Of a DNA stretch of 64,000 bases, positions 37,762-48,240 are shown one piece after another. A program made the position numbers and the translations under genes. Source of the stretch: Gyrodactylus bullatarudis (lineage: Eukaryota > Platyhelminthes > Monogenea > Gyrodactylidea > Gyrodactylidae); the NCBI GenBank assembly GCA_012064415.1, contig SSNU01000095.1, positions 186,001-250,000 of the forward strand, in the 5' to 3' direction. The notes under the pieces are model-generated. The model had not been told where the DNA came from. It did not search any database and saw only the letters and a program-made list of their open reading frames with translations. Numbering within the stretch: position 1 is the stretch's first letter; every line of letters starts with the position of its first letter.

Positions 37762-38237
37762 TTATCAATAAAAATTAGTAAGATTAGATTTAATTGGAAT
37801 ATTAACAACCGTTTTCCAAAGCCTCTTCCTGACGTTTTGGTACTGAGATAGTCAAGTACCTTCTTTAGTGGATGAGACGCTTGTAACCTGAACTCTCTCT
37901 TCTCTTCAATTTTATCTCAAAACCTTTTTATTCCTGGCAATTTTGGTGAAATCGAAATAGGGGATAATTAGTTGATTTAGCAGATGGTTAATTTCAAAAT
38001 TTTTCGTGTTTGATATTTCTACAGGTCATCTGATTTGTTTTAAGATTTAAATTTGAATCTTTTTTAGATCTAGACCAATAGGTTTTTAGATAAAATTGAA
38101 GAGGGTTCAGGTTACAAGTGTCTCTTCCCCTAAAGAAGGTACTTGACTATCCACTGGAGAAGGTACGTGTCTATCTCAGTACTGAAACGTCTGGAAGAAG
38201 GTTCCAATTAAATCTACTTTTACTAACATTTATTGAA
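37762..38237. mobile_element. foldback/MITE-like inverted-repeat element
   Basis: Left arm 37762-37912 is the inverse complement of right arm 38099-38237, with matches such as AGATTTAATTGGAA, TACTGAGATAG, TCAAGTACCTTCTTTAG and CTTGTAACCTGAAC. The right arm carries a tandem duplication of its ACCTTCT block (GAAGGTACTTGACTATCCAC beside GAAGGTACGTGTCTATC). The spacer is about 190 bp and non-coding. I found no clear target duplication. Confidence 0.72.
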
Positions 38238-38239
38238 TT

Positions 38240-40488
38240 TTTAATTTTCCTGAAAATTATAAATAGATAATTTTGTTATTTTCAAAAGTCAACTGGTGGT
38301 GTGACCAAAATAAAAAGAAGAAAAACGAAACTATTGAAAAATAACCCAAAAAATTGGACCATTTTTATTGGAGAAGAAGGATTGTCTAATCGTGATTCTA
38401 TAAAGAAGGTTTCGATCACTCTAAAATTGTAATTAGATAACAATCCTCTTCAGAGTTGAATTTTATAATGTCTAAGTCTGGTAGGTTGACATCATTAATC
38501 CTAGATTTATCGTTATCAAAGCTTGAAGAACGATAAATAAGTCCAGAGAAGATCCTAGGTATCCTTGATCTCTTTTAGACATGTTGTAAACTCTTGAATT
38601 TTAATTTGAATAATTTTTCAACACAAACAAAATATTTCACAAGATTATCAAAATTAATACTATTTTTTTATTACTATTACTATTTTTAATAATTGTATTT
38701 CCGGTACCTTTTCGGATTTTTTCAGACGGATCCGAATCTGAACTATCTGGAGAACCCTATTTGGGAACTAAAAAAACACTTGACTATTGTTTTTACTGAA
38801 CAAAAGTAGGATCTTTTTCATCTGAGAGCTTAATTTTTCCAAAGATTTAGAATCCTGAATAAAATTAAAGCATGACTCATTTGAGGAGATAACTCACCGT
38901 GATAAGATAACTCCTATTTGAGTGGAATTTTAATAAAGGGAAAAAACTAAATTGCATAACAATAGGTGGATAATGTACGGGAGATTACATTTTGATGGAA
39001 ATTTATATATCTTTAATAGTATTTTCCCTTCTTGAATGAGGAATTTCTTTTCCATTTTCTTCTTGATAAATCCAAACTATTCCACGAGAGGATGTTGGAG
39101 GAGAATTTTCAGCTAGCGGCAAAACAATTCTGCCTCAGAATTATAGAAATATGCGCAATGACTAAAGTAAAAATGGGAAAAGACTATATATAAAAAGGAG
39201 AATGGAATTATTCTGGCCAAATTCTCGAGAGACATTCCTTGCACTTGGAACTGATAAATAAAGTCAGGGAACATCTTTTGCGTATTTATTTTAGGCATAC
39301 CAATTTTTTCAGATTTATTTCGAATAATCTGTATAACAGATGATGATCAAGAATGTCAACTGGGAATAGGTCTACTGAAAATATCACATTTGCAATTTAG
39401 AGTCTGAATTTATTTCTTATCTTTTATAATTATTCTCAGAAAATACTATCAAGTTAACAGAAGTTTTAAAAAAACGAAAATTATTTATTGGGCATTTAAA
39501 TATAAAAGTAAATGTGGAAACTGACGAAAATTTCAAATTTTTTCAAGATAGAATTTAAACCTGGTGGAACAGTAATTAAAGCTAGTTGACATGAAGATGA
39601 GAATTTACTTTTTTCTCAGGATTATGATTATTCAAGCAAAATTACAGGTGAAATTACTTTTATGAAATTTCGATCAAGTCTAAATTAATTTTTCAACATC
39701 TCAATTCTTCCTTTTCCATACTAGCAAAAAATATAAATAATGTTCAACTTTAGATAAACAAAAATTTCCTGAAAAAGTGGAGCTTCAAGAATTTTGAGTT
39801 GGCGCCAAATTACCACTTTAATCTCAGAATATTTACTGAATAAAAAATGAGAGGTTGGTCAAATGAAATAACAAAATTAGAGAAGGAAATGTGGTTTGAG
39901 AATCAACCTCATATTTGAGTAGGAATCGAAATTCGATTTTTTGATTCTTTGTACTGCTTGAAAATATTTTTTAATATTCGATAAATTAAAATCTTTCGAA
40001 AACAACGGGTCTTGCTAAACTTTAATGGTTTTATTTTTTCTTCCATCTTATTTTTAAATGAATAAATATTTGAAGCTCAAAAAATTAGGACGTTTCAATT
40101 GATTGATAAATCTTGATTTTTATTTAATCTAAGAACAAATATCGGGAGAATTAAAAATTGATGTGAGATATACTTTTTAAATATTTTTTTCCACATTGAA
40201 AATATTGTCTGAGAGAATTTTTAATCAGGAATTCCTTTGTCTTGCTGATCCGATTAAAATGAATGAGTTATTCAGAAGAAAGAAAGAATATCAAAGAGAA
40301 AATTCCCAGGTAAGTTAAACAATTTATAGGAAAATTAATAAGAAATCTTCTGTGCAAGAAAAGATTTATCATCTATGATGATCTCAATTGCCTCATTCAA
40401 ATATACTTCCATCTAGATAAATGCGTCATTGCTCAAAATTGGCCTGATTAGAGGACCAATCTTTAAATAACTAGCAAAATACAATAAT
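38240..40488. other. intergenic with dispersed box copies
   Basis: A TTGTCTAATCGTGATTCTA block (about 38385) and a + strand terminal box at 39579-39612 (AAGCTAGTTGACATGAAGAT) are relics of the dispersed family. No gene was recognised. Confidence 0.5.
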
Positions 40489-40490
40489 TA

Positions 40491-41908
40491 CAGTCGTGGA
40501 CAGAACTGGTGGAGTGAACCTTTTCGAGAAATCGCGTGAATATTTTCGGTATATTCCTTATGTATTATTGGTATATTGGTAAGAGAAAACATATGGAATC
40601 ATTAAATTTCGGATAAAAGTCTTAGAACACTATGATGTAAAAATCATGAAGATAAGATTGCATAAATTATAAATGGATTAAAATTCAATAAATATGCTAT
40701 TTTAATACATAATCCTTATAAAGTAAGCTTATTTTAATAATTTTCATCTTAATAAAACTCAGTTTTGTCTTAAATAAATGTATTCAGAGAATGGAGGAGA
40801 TGAAATCTCTAATTTTATGAATATTATTATTATGAATCATAGATAGGATTCAATTATATTGAAGAAATGGAAACATTATAATATAACTATTTGTCCTCTT
40901 AAATTTTCGCAGATAAAAGGGATCTTTTTTCGATTGAAAGTAGTAAAATTAGGACATTACTCCTTTTTAGAATTTATATTCAAAAATTTACACGTGTAAA
41001 GTTAAAAGTAAAACTCAAAAAATAAAACATCTACAATTGTTTAAGCTAATCAATTTAGAAATATCTGAAAAAATATCATACGAATATGTAGAATTTCTAT
41101 AAAATAAAACAAATCTGAACCTTTTTTTCAAGTTTATATTTTGTTTTTCTTGAATAAACAGAACCTTTTCATATTGAGTAATTCTATTATATTTTCATAT
41201 TTTATTAATTTTAACATGAAACGCTTATTTAGGGAATAGATTTTTTAATAGTTCGATAGAGCAACTAAAATTAAGCATTTTCCATACTTAACCTGTTAAG
41301 CAGCTCATTATTAACATCGTTTGATCTTATTTTTTAACCCCACTTGGGAGAATTTTATTTTAAACTTATGATTGCTGACAGGGTCTTTCAGAACATCCAT
41401 AAATCATCTATATATAGTTCTTAATAATTTTCTGACTGGTAAATCTATTCATTTTCCTGAATAATAGCAGAATGAAAAAGTCAAAAAGTCCAATTTTTCA
41501 TTAATTCATGAATTTCTACTTTCGGTATAATTTATACGGATCTATCTTACCAATTTACAAATCCTATACATTTAATGATCAGAATTTATTTGTCTTTCTA
41601 TTGAGGCCCTTTTCAGCTAGGTATTTTGTGAAGTTAGATCCACAAGGTCTTAAATGTGTTCCTATATATCGAAATATGACTTATTACAATACAGCTTTTA
41701 AGTAATAATGGTGTAAAACGACTTTTGAAAGAAGGGTTTTTGTAGATTTTTTTTATTTTCAAATGAAAGAGCGCATTTGATAGACTCCAATGAAAATTTT
41801 TTATTCTATCTGGAAAAAAAATTATATATTCTATATTACACCTTTTCGTGGTATATGCTACTTTATTTTCGTCGGAATGGCTTACTCTACCAGTTCTGTC
41901 CACGACTG
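40491..41908. mobile_element. Tc1/mariner-type DNA transposon, nonautonomous or decayed
   Basis: The element starts CAGTCGTGGACAGAACTGG (40491) and ends with its exact complement at 41908. The inverted repeats stay similar for about 30 bp (GTGGAGTGAACC against GTAGAGTAAGCC). Both ends are flanked by TA (40489-40490 and 41909-41910), the target duplication of the Tc1/mariner superfamily; the CAGT start is also usual for Tc1. Length is 1418 bp. Interior open frames reach only about 89 codons, and I could not find the DDE/DDD transposase signatures, so it probably relies on another copy or is dead. Confidence 0.85.
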
Positions 41909-41910
41909 TA

Positions 41911-42185
41911 ACTTAGCTTTGCATCCATGTATATTGTAAAACTAAGGTTCAGAAATTTTGAGCTCTGTAATACAGAGCCTGTATGTAATAGTTATGCTAA
42001 TGTGTGCATGATACTAACTGTACTAAGACGACAGAAATTTTTACCATAGGAAGGGTTTTAATGACTGAAATTTAATCTGATTCGGAGCACTCAAATATTT
42101 AAAATATAGATTCAAGTTCATCTGTAAATCTTGAACACACTTTTGCGAATTAAAAAATTTCTTAAGAAGATGAGCACTGCTTAAT
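41911..42185. other. intergenic, no gene recognised
   Basis: AT-rich DNA between the Tc1-type element and the first diverged copy of the next repeat. Nothing recognised. Confidence 0.4.
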
Positions 42186-42186
42186 A

Positions 42187-42330
42187 GAGATTTTCAAATT
42201 TTCGGTTTTTAACTCTAGTCATAATCTGGTTCAGCTCTTTGAGACGATTCTAATGATGTATAAAACATGGGTCTAAAAACCTACTTTAGATTGAGACATA
42301 TCATGTTTAAACATTTTGTATCAACTCTTA
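42187..42330 (+). repeat. diverged copy of the 43.5/54.9-kb repeat
   Basis: GAGATTTTCAAATTTTCGG followed by AATGATGTATAAAACATGGG parallels 43497-43600 (TTTTTAAAATTTTCGATTTC, AATGATGCATAAAACATATG). Similarity is patchy; this is the oldest of three copies. Confidence 0.5.
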
Positions 42331-43296
42331 TGGACGAGAGAATTGCCTAATTATAATTATCATTTATTCACAATTTTTTCGACTTTAAGCTTTAATAACT
42401 TCGTCGAGATGATATTAATAATAATAATAGGCATAAGGAGAATTTGAAATTTATTCAGAATATGTTGGTTAATTACTGAATTTGTTTTTACTAATCCAGT
42501 TTTTCTTTGTCAACCAAAGAGATTCCAATGAAAAAAAATTGCTGCGAACAAATAAACTAACTGCTTATCGAATGCCCCATTATTTGTCATCATAAATCAA
42601 ATTTTTGAAAAAAAACAATTCTATAGACTGGTTTAAAACCAATTTTCAAAATAATTTCTTAATTCAAACAAAAATTTACAGTTATTTTTGAGAATTTTAC
42701 ATGATCCAAAATCATAGAAAGAAAGTTTTCTCAAAACTCTGATAGGCGTATCGAAATCCTGGAAATGAAGTTTCAATCACTTGATTACACTTAAACCAAT
42801 ATAAAATTTAACGTATTTTCGTTCAAAACTCCTTTTTATAAAAATCTTGTCACTGTATAAATGAAATCTTGATGAAATAAGGTAGTTTTTCATAAATTCT
42901 CAACTTTAGATTAACTACCATTGGAAACAATCTGACTTTATAACAAACTAAAAATATTAAAGCAGAAATTGATTTATCAAAATTTGGTTAAACATCCCCA
43001 TTTTTCATGCATGTATGACCTGAAAAATTGATGCAGTAATTGCATTTAAAAAGATTGTTTTGATTCGATATCTCAATCATTATATGCGGATTATAATTAA
43101 ATAAATTTGACTCTGATACTCAATTTCAATTTGATGAATAAATCAAGAGATAAAGATAACATTGTTCATTTGAGAGATTCGAATTTTCCAGATTTCAATC
43201 TCAATTTCAACCAGAAGAAATGATCAATTTTATTTCGAAAAGACACTCATAATTTAAGGTGAAATAAAATCACTAAATATTTAAATCATAAGGTAC

Positions 43297-43400
43297 AGCT
43301 AATTAATATGAAAATTAAAATTCACTATTTTTACAAAAAACACAATATTTTCGTCCGGATAGTTGGGAACAATTTTTTAAGTAAAGATTTGTTCAGAAAT
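43297..43400 (+). repeat. terminal box of the dispersed family
   Basis: CAGCTAATTAATATGAAAAT followed by a CACTATTTTTACAAAAAACA block and then TTTCGTCCGGATAGTTGGGA. The same order of blocks is seen at 16039-16110 and 60911-60960, which defines one subfamily. Confidence 0.62.
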
Positions 43401-43494
43401 ACATACAAAAAGAATTAGAAGATAGAGCAAATCAACCGGTATAACAAGAAAAAACTGAAGATGAAATTAAACTTCAAATGAGATATATTCAGTC

Positions 43495-43970
43495 GAGATA
43501 GATTTTTAAAATTTTCGATTTCTAGCCTGGATCAGAATCTGAATGGTCTCTTTAGCAGAAATCGAATGATGCATAAAACATATGGTCTGAAATCTTTTTA
43601 TGAACTGGTTGCAAAAGAAACATTGTTTCTGTATTAAAACTAATGTGAGGAAAAATTTGCTGAATTTGATTTCGGCCATTTTTCTTATGGTAGAAGCTAA
43701 AATATTTTTCTGCTGATCATTTTCAATTTAGTTTAAGTAAAATAAGTTTTACGGATCAATTATTTCTATCAAAAACCTGTAAATCTTTGATGACTACTTG
43801 AAAGTAATAATAATATCAAATTTGAGAGACTAGAAATGCCACTAGAAAATGATTTTGGATAAAAATTTAAATAGTTCTAACTAAAAATTCATTCTGAACC
43901 ACATTTTCAACCAGGGAAAATTAAATTGAGCATATTAGAATTGAAAAATCTATCCCTAATATTCAGCCAT
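43495..43970 (+). repeat. dispersed repeat, empty-site copy
   Basis: The copy aligns end to end with 54896-55735, except that the latter has about 375 bp inserted. Shared blocks are ATTTTCGATTTCTAG, AACTGGTTGCA, TTGATTTCGGCC, TATCAAAAACCTGTAAATCT and AATAATAATATCAAATTTGA. It has no coding capacity. Confidence 0.8.
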
Positions 43971-43984
43971 GAACTATGAGGAAA

Positions 43985-44930
43985 ATTGAATTTACTTGTA
44001 AATGAGCGTTACAGTAATATACAATTGAAGGTTGTATACAAAACACACAAAATTTAGAACTACCATAAACCCTTAAAGTCACAGAGAATTTTTTTTCATG
44101 ATTCGGATTCAATCTTTTGTCTATTCGCTGATTATGCAATTATTTTTGATTCAGGAGTTATCGATCAAGAATTGGGTCATATTTTGATCCAAAAGCAAGC
44201 TTGTTTGAATCATACAGGTACGATTACTCTAAGTATATTAATTTTTATCTATGACTCTGAGAAATAGCTTTTCAAAAAAAAATGTTTTGAAAAAATAAAC
44301 TTTCTTTGAATTAGTATAGCACGAGTTTGACGAATAATAGAGCTGAGAATCTTGCTAATTCCAGGAGATTATTAGATTTCCTATCTAGAAAGGTATTTTC
44401 CGTGATTTAGATGAATAGTTACGAGCTGCATAAGGGACAGTGGGACAGAGTTAAGGAAAAATCTTCTCAAATATTACGAGATTGTGAATGAAACGATCAA
44501 AATTACAATAAATAACTTTCAATTTTCTGAAAAGCTTTTAATTTTTGTTTCGTATTTCGATCAGCCATGAGAAATAAATTTTATTATTCCGAGGACAAGC
44601 TACAATAACCTAAATGGAAACGAGTATAATTCAACATATTAAGAAGTCAATTTGTTTGTTGTATTATTTGATTTTGAATAGCAAACAATTCCCTACCCTG
44701 CCATTAGAAGACAGCTTTTTACCCGTTTTATTCCATTTGAAAAAAAAGAATAATTAAGCCAAAGCCATGTATTTTGGTTGAATAGAAAAGTTAAACTTGC
44801 GCCATAAGGTTAAAAGGGAAAGACTTGAAGGCAAATGAATCAGTCTATTTCTTTGCAAAGTAAAAAATGGAGATATTTTCTTCACAATTGAAAGCATTAT
44901 AATATTTTTTTTCTTTCTCAATGCATAAAG
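43985..44930. other. intergenic with repeat relics
   Basis: The segment 44298-44380 matches 6599-6680 in protocadherin intron 1 (AACTTTCTTTGAA, GTATAGCAC, GAGCT blocks). No gene was recognised in the rest. Confidence 0.5.
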
Positions 44931-44931
44931 T

Positions 44932-45240
44932 GTAGTCAAAAATGTAAAAATGAAGAAAAGTGTAGTTAAAAATGTAAAAACAAAATTAACTATAGTCAAA
45001 ATATATTTGGAAAAAAATCTCAACGTATTTTAATTGGAATTTGACTATTGTCAAATGTGTAAAATATGGAAAAAAGTGTAGTTGAAAGTAAAAAAATTTT
45101 TCAAATTGTAGTCAAAACTATAAAAAGTGTAGTTAAAAATTTAAATATGAGAGATAGTGTAGTCAAAAATATAATAAAGTAAAAAAGGGTAGTCAAAAGT
45201 GTAAAAAATGAAATAACTATAGTCAAAAATATAATTGACT
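44932..45240. repeat. degenerate tandem array of a GTAGTCAAAAATGTAAAA-like unit
   Basis: A motif close to AGTGTAGTCAAAAATGTAAA recurs about 11-12 times at spacings of roughly 20-45 bp, with variants GTAGTTAAAAA, CTATAGTCAAAA and CTATTGTCAAA. Copies are all in one orientation. Open frames across it merely translate the repeat. Confidence 0.75.
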
Positions 45241-45295
45241 CTTTTATAAATGAATCTTGCGAGCAAAATGTTCCTGAAAGTAAATATATATGTTA

Positions 45296-46264
45296 CAGTA
45301 TAACCTTTGAATCAGTATGTTTATAAATAAACTGGTAGTATAAGTTTTAAGCCAGTACGAAATTAGTTTATCCTTTGAATTCTTTCTCAAAAGTTTTAAT
45401 GAATTTACTCTCAAGATACAATTTATATCTAGAGTTATTTTGTATTTTATTATTGATTGGAATTGATTTTCAGAGAGGAAATGTAAATTTATTGCAAATT
45501 TTTGGATTAAACTTTTGTACCAACCTGATTTTATGTTTGATTTCAATCCTATTTCAGTGGGATTTTTATAATCAAGCCTTTAGAGTATTCTTTCTCTAAA
45601 AATACATGAAATACTTCGTGGCTTAACCCTTCAAAAATGGCCAATTAAAACTTGCCAACACTTTCTTTATAGTTTTGATTTCATTTGTTACCTGAATTCG
45701 ATCGAGCCCGAGGGGATCCTGGATATATCATGATATATGATCATTGGTGTTGTCATGGAAGCTGGAGATAATTGTACCTACAAAATCGGCACAAGAAGGG
45801 GCATTCTTGATCGTAGATTCACTTCAGGACAATTTGAAGTATTGAATGAAAATTTCATTAATCCAGAAGAAGTACCGAGAAAAGATATTTCTGTTCGGGG
45901 CGCAGCAATCGATTCTTCCCTTGGTTCTGGTCAAGGGTATCAAAAATGCAACTGTACAAAATCGTGTCAGACCAACCAATGTTAGTGTAAAAAAAGGTGT
46001 ACTGTATAACTCGAAATGTCATCATTCCAAGCCATGTTCGAACAAATAGAAAATATTTTTAAATTTTGATACAAATGGATTTAATTTTTTTTAATTAGAA
46101 ACATAAGTATAATTTAAAATGTATTAGAGAGAATAGAATATAAGACAGATTGTATCTAGAGAGTAAATTCATTAAAACTTTTGAGAAAGAATTTAAAAGA
46201 TAAACTAATTTCGTACTGGCTCAAAACTTATACTAGTTTACTTACTGATTCAAAGGTTATACTG
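45296..46264. mobile_element. inverted-repeat element enclosing an integrase relic
   Basis: Left arm 45296-45430 begins CAGTATAACCTTTGAATCAG; right arm 46143-46264 is its inverse complement over about 120 bp, with small indels. The interior contains the integrase-derived pseudogene at 45690-46050. The total is 969 bp. No flanking target duplication was found, so the exact ends are uncertain. The arms may be terminal repeats of a cut-and-paste element that carried the integrase and lost most of it. Confidence 0.72.
45690..46050 (+). pseudogene. C-terminal relic of a transposon-derived (KRBA2-like) integrase
   Basis: The sequence encodes LPEFDRARGDP in one frame, then in a shifted frame IIGVVMEAGDNCTYKIGTRR, a match to the region after the integrase core in KRBA2/SCAND3-like domesticated integrases and their parent transposons. 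It continues to GSGQGYQKCNCTKSCQTNQC, a Cys-rich tail typical of that family. A TAG follows the NQC codons, and one extra A in the A-run after it moves the Cys tail (NSKCHHSKPCSNK) to another frame, ending at 46049. With at least two frameshifts and a stop it is not functional. The catalytic core is missing. Family assignment is from recall of the Cys pattern. Confidence 0.75.
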
Positions 46265-46277
46265 GGGAAGAATAATA

Positions 46278-46788
46278 ATTATTGTTAGATTCTGAATTCA
46301 TATGGAAGGTTAGAGAACAACAAGCGTATATTCGAGGGATAAACGTAATATTTCACCGGGTCTCTTCAGACTCGACCCCGGTTAACATATATATACTATT
46401 ACAATGCTCTATTTGAGACCTTCCATTGGTTCATTTTGACATCGCAATTACCTTCGGAAGGGTGGGGAACTGGTTGTAAAATTCATCTCTGGATCAGCTA
46501 ATTACTTTTGCCTTTGGAGAAAGTTGTCGATTTGTAATTGCCCACTGTACGTTTGTGGTTTTCTTTTGGTTGTTGAGCAGTTTTTCCTTTCTCTCTTATC
46601 ACTAATTACAGGTTGACTGGTAATTTGATTATCAACTATTGTTGACTTCTCATTGTTCTCACATTTTGTTATGTTAACCGGGGAAGAGTCTGAAGAGACC
46701 CGGCGAAATATAACGTTTACTACTCGAATATACGCTTGTTGTTCTCTAACCTTCCATATGAGTTCAGAATCTAACAATAATATTCTTG
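46278..46788. mobile_element. foldback element abutting the integrase relic
   Basis: Left arm 46278-46392 is the inverse complement of right arm 46670-46788, at more than 90% identity by eye (TTAGATTCTGAATTCATATG, GAACAACAAGCGTATATTCG, GTCTCTTCAGACTC). The spacer is about 280 bp. A 91-codon open frame on the - strand (46502-46777) covers the right arm and spacer; no family was recognised. The element begins 14 bp after the previous inverted-repeat element ends. Confidence 0.75.
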
Positions 46789-46789
46789 A

Positions 46790-47240
46790 TGAGGTTCGAC
46801 AATATTTTCGTACTAATAATAATTATAATCTTTTAAAATACATTGTTTTTGAGAAAGAACTATATTAAACTTATGTAAATTGTCTGAGTTTTATAGATTC
46901 ATATGAAAGCTATGTAAAAGCCAATTATAATTAATTTATATTTAATGAAGCCATTCCTCAAAATGTCCTATTTTAGACCAAGAAAAGAGGTCTGACGGAG
47001 TTAATATTAATCTCAATCAAAGAACAGAAAATTTTGATCGAGATAACTCGGGGAAATTCTTGAATTTTCGTTTTGAAAATTCAAAGAATTACTTATAATT
47101 CGTCGAAAAGAAATGTTTAATAAACATTGTTTATTCCTGACAATCCAGGGAGAAAATATTATCGTTTAGCTTAATTTAGTGCAAGCAACTTTCAATTTCG
47201 TCATATTCATCTATTGAATAAAAATGAACTATGCGAAAAA
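46790..47240. other. intergenic, no gene recognised
   Basis: AT-rich sequence between the foldback and the lectin-gene relic. Nothing recognised. Confidence 0.4.
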
Positions 47241-47245
47241 TAATC

Positions 47246-47322
47246 CGTGATACTTTGAGTAACTCTTCCAATCCTTAATTAGCCGGTATTTGCCGGACAG
47301 GTTCAAATCAATGTAATTGAAA
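47246..47322 (-). pseudogene. relic of the 3' end of a third lectin-PAN gene
   Basis: These 77 bp match the last codons of the two intact genes (GATACTTTGAGTA, then GGTTCAAATCAATGTAATTG) at about 80-85%. The stop codon and the codons upstream are altered, and similarity ends after the AATTGA. It lies about 100 bp beyond the end of the first intact copy, which shows that the array once had at least three members. Confidence 0.75.
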
Positions 47323-47423
47323 GTAAACGTATATTCATGTAATATTAATTTATAAAACAAACGATAACTGATAAGAGAAGAAAATTAAGATGTAACAGTT
47401 TATTGATCACTTTAATCAAACAA

Positions 47424-48149
47424 TCATCCAGGATACTTTGAGTATCTCTTCCAGTCCTTGATGAGCCTGTATTTGCGGGGCAGGTTCAAATCAATGTAAT
47501 TGACCATGACACAAGTCCTTGTGCTCATCGAGTAGTAGTAAGTCCAGCAATATTTGTTCCTGATACAAGCAACTGTGCATTGTGTTAGACTCTGGTCGGT
47601 CAGCTCGATCAGATTATCATAGCTAATAACACTGCTCTTGGTGTGCAACTGATCGCGTCCAAAGTCGATGCCTCCAACAGTTGGATATTGTTCAACGAAT
47701 ATCTGGTGCAGTTGATTATCTTCTTGTCTTTGGTAGAACTCTGGGTCGTAGTAGCAAGCGAAATAACCATTTTGCAATATATTATCATTAATTTTGTTAT
47801 TGTCGTATTTTCGTAGCAACCATTCAATATCCAGTTTATTATCCGGCTGTGAATATGACCATCCGAAATTTCTAGGGATTACCTTTCGTCTTTTTATGTC
47901 CCAGTAATAATCAGTTTTATTGTTCCAACTGAATTGTAGATGGCTTATGGACGTCACTTCAAGACTTGAGTAGTCATTGATCAACTCCCACGGCGTACCT
48001 AATCTCCCATTATAACGAGCACAAGTTTCTAATGCCCCTAAAGTTGTGTTAAAGAACCTGTATGAACAACGTCCATTTATTTGAATATAAGGACTTAAGC
48101 AAGCTCTAGATATGCTCAAGGCTTGCAGGAAAATTATGATGAAGAACAT
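47424..48149 (-). CDS. secreted C-type-lectin-like / PAN domain protein, copy A
   Basis: An intronless gene of 241 residues. Residues 1-16 are a signal peptide. Residues 17-135 look like a C-type lectin domain: paired N-terminal Cys (C17, C28), the ALETCARYNGRL helix motif (C43), a WSYSQPDN segment in the long-loop position and the YFACYYD strand (C132). The QPD triplet (101-103) sits where galactose-binding lectins carry QPD, although the WND motif is missing. Residues about 165-220 resemble a PAN/Apple domain with cysteines at 191, 195, 201 and 213 (QCTVACIRNKYCW). There is no membrane segment, so it is probably secreted. N-glycosylation sequons lie at N34 and N77. The coding sequence is less AT-rich than its surroundings. 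AATAAA on the - strand lies about 20 bp after the stop (47398-47403). It could act in recognition of microbes or glycans, or as a secretory coat protein; this is inference. Confidence 0.85.
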   Translation of the reverse strand: MFFIIIFLQALSISRACLSPYIQINGRCSYRFFNTTLGALETCARYNGRLGTPWELINDYSSLEVTSISHLQFSWNNKTDYYWDIKRRKVIPRNFGWSYSQPDNKLDIEWLLRKYDNNKINDNILQNGYFACYYDPEFYQRQEDNQLHQIFVEQYPTVGGIDFGRDQLHTKSSVISYDNLIELTDQSLTQCTVACIRNKYCWTYYYSMSTRTCVMVNYIDLNLPRKYRLIKDWKRYSKYPG

Positions 48150-48240
48150 TTTTTAGATTGTGCTTGCATTTTAATTTAATCCCATTTATTTGAGCTGAGA
48201 AGCAGTTACCTAGTGACTCTTATTGTTTTAAGAAAAGTCT
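48150..48240 (-). promoter_or_regulatory. upstream block conserved between the two lectin genes
   Basis: The stretch 48181-48231 is identical to 50154-50204, while the 31 bp between it and the start codon differ. Such conservation outside the coding region points to a shared promoter or leader. The block contains CTTATTGTTTTAAG and GCTGAGAAGCAG; I cannot assign a factor. Confidence 0.6.

Noticed and set aside
41508..41903. Candidate transposase frames inside the Tc1-type element
   Set aside because: I looked for DDE/DDD signatures and the SPDLNPIE-type motif of Tc1 transposases in the visible frames and did not find them; the frames are short.
44754..45023. 89-codon frame with repeated FTFLTTL segments
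   Set aside because: It translates the tandem array on the opposite strand; the repetition is of DNA origin.
45244..45599. Two opposing open frames of 100 and 74 codons
   Set aside because: Both lie across the left arm of the inverted-repeat element and resemble no protein family.
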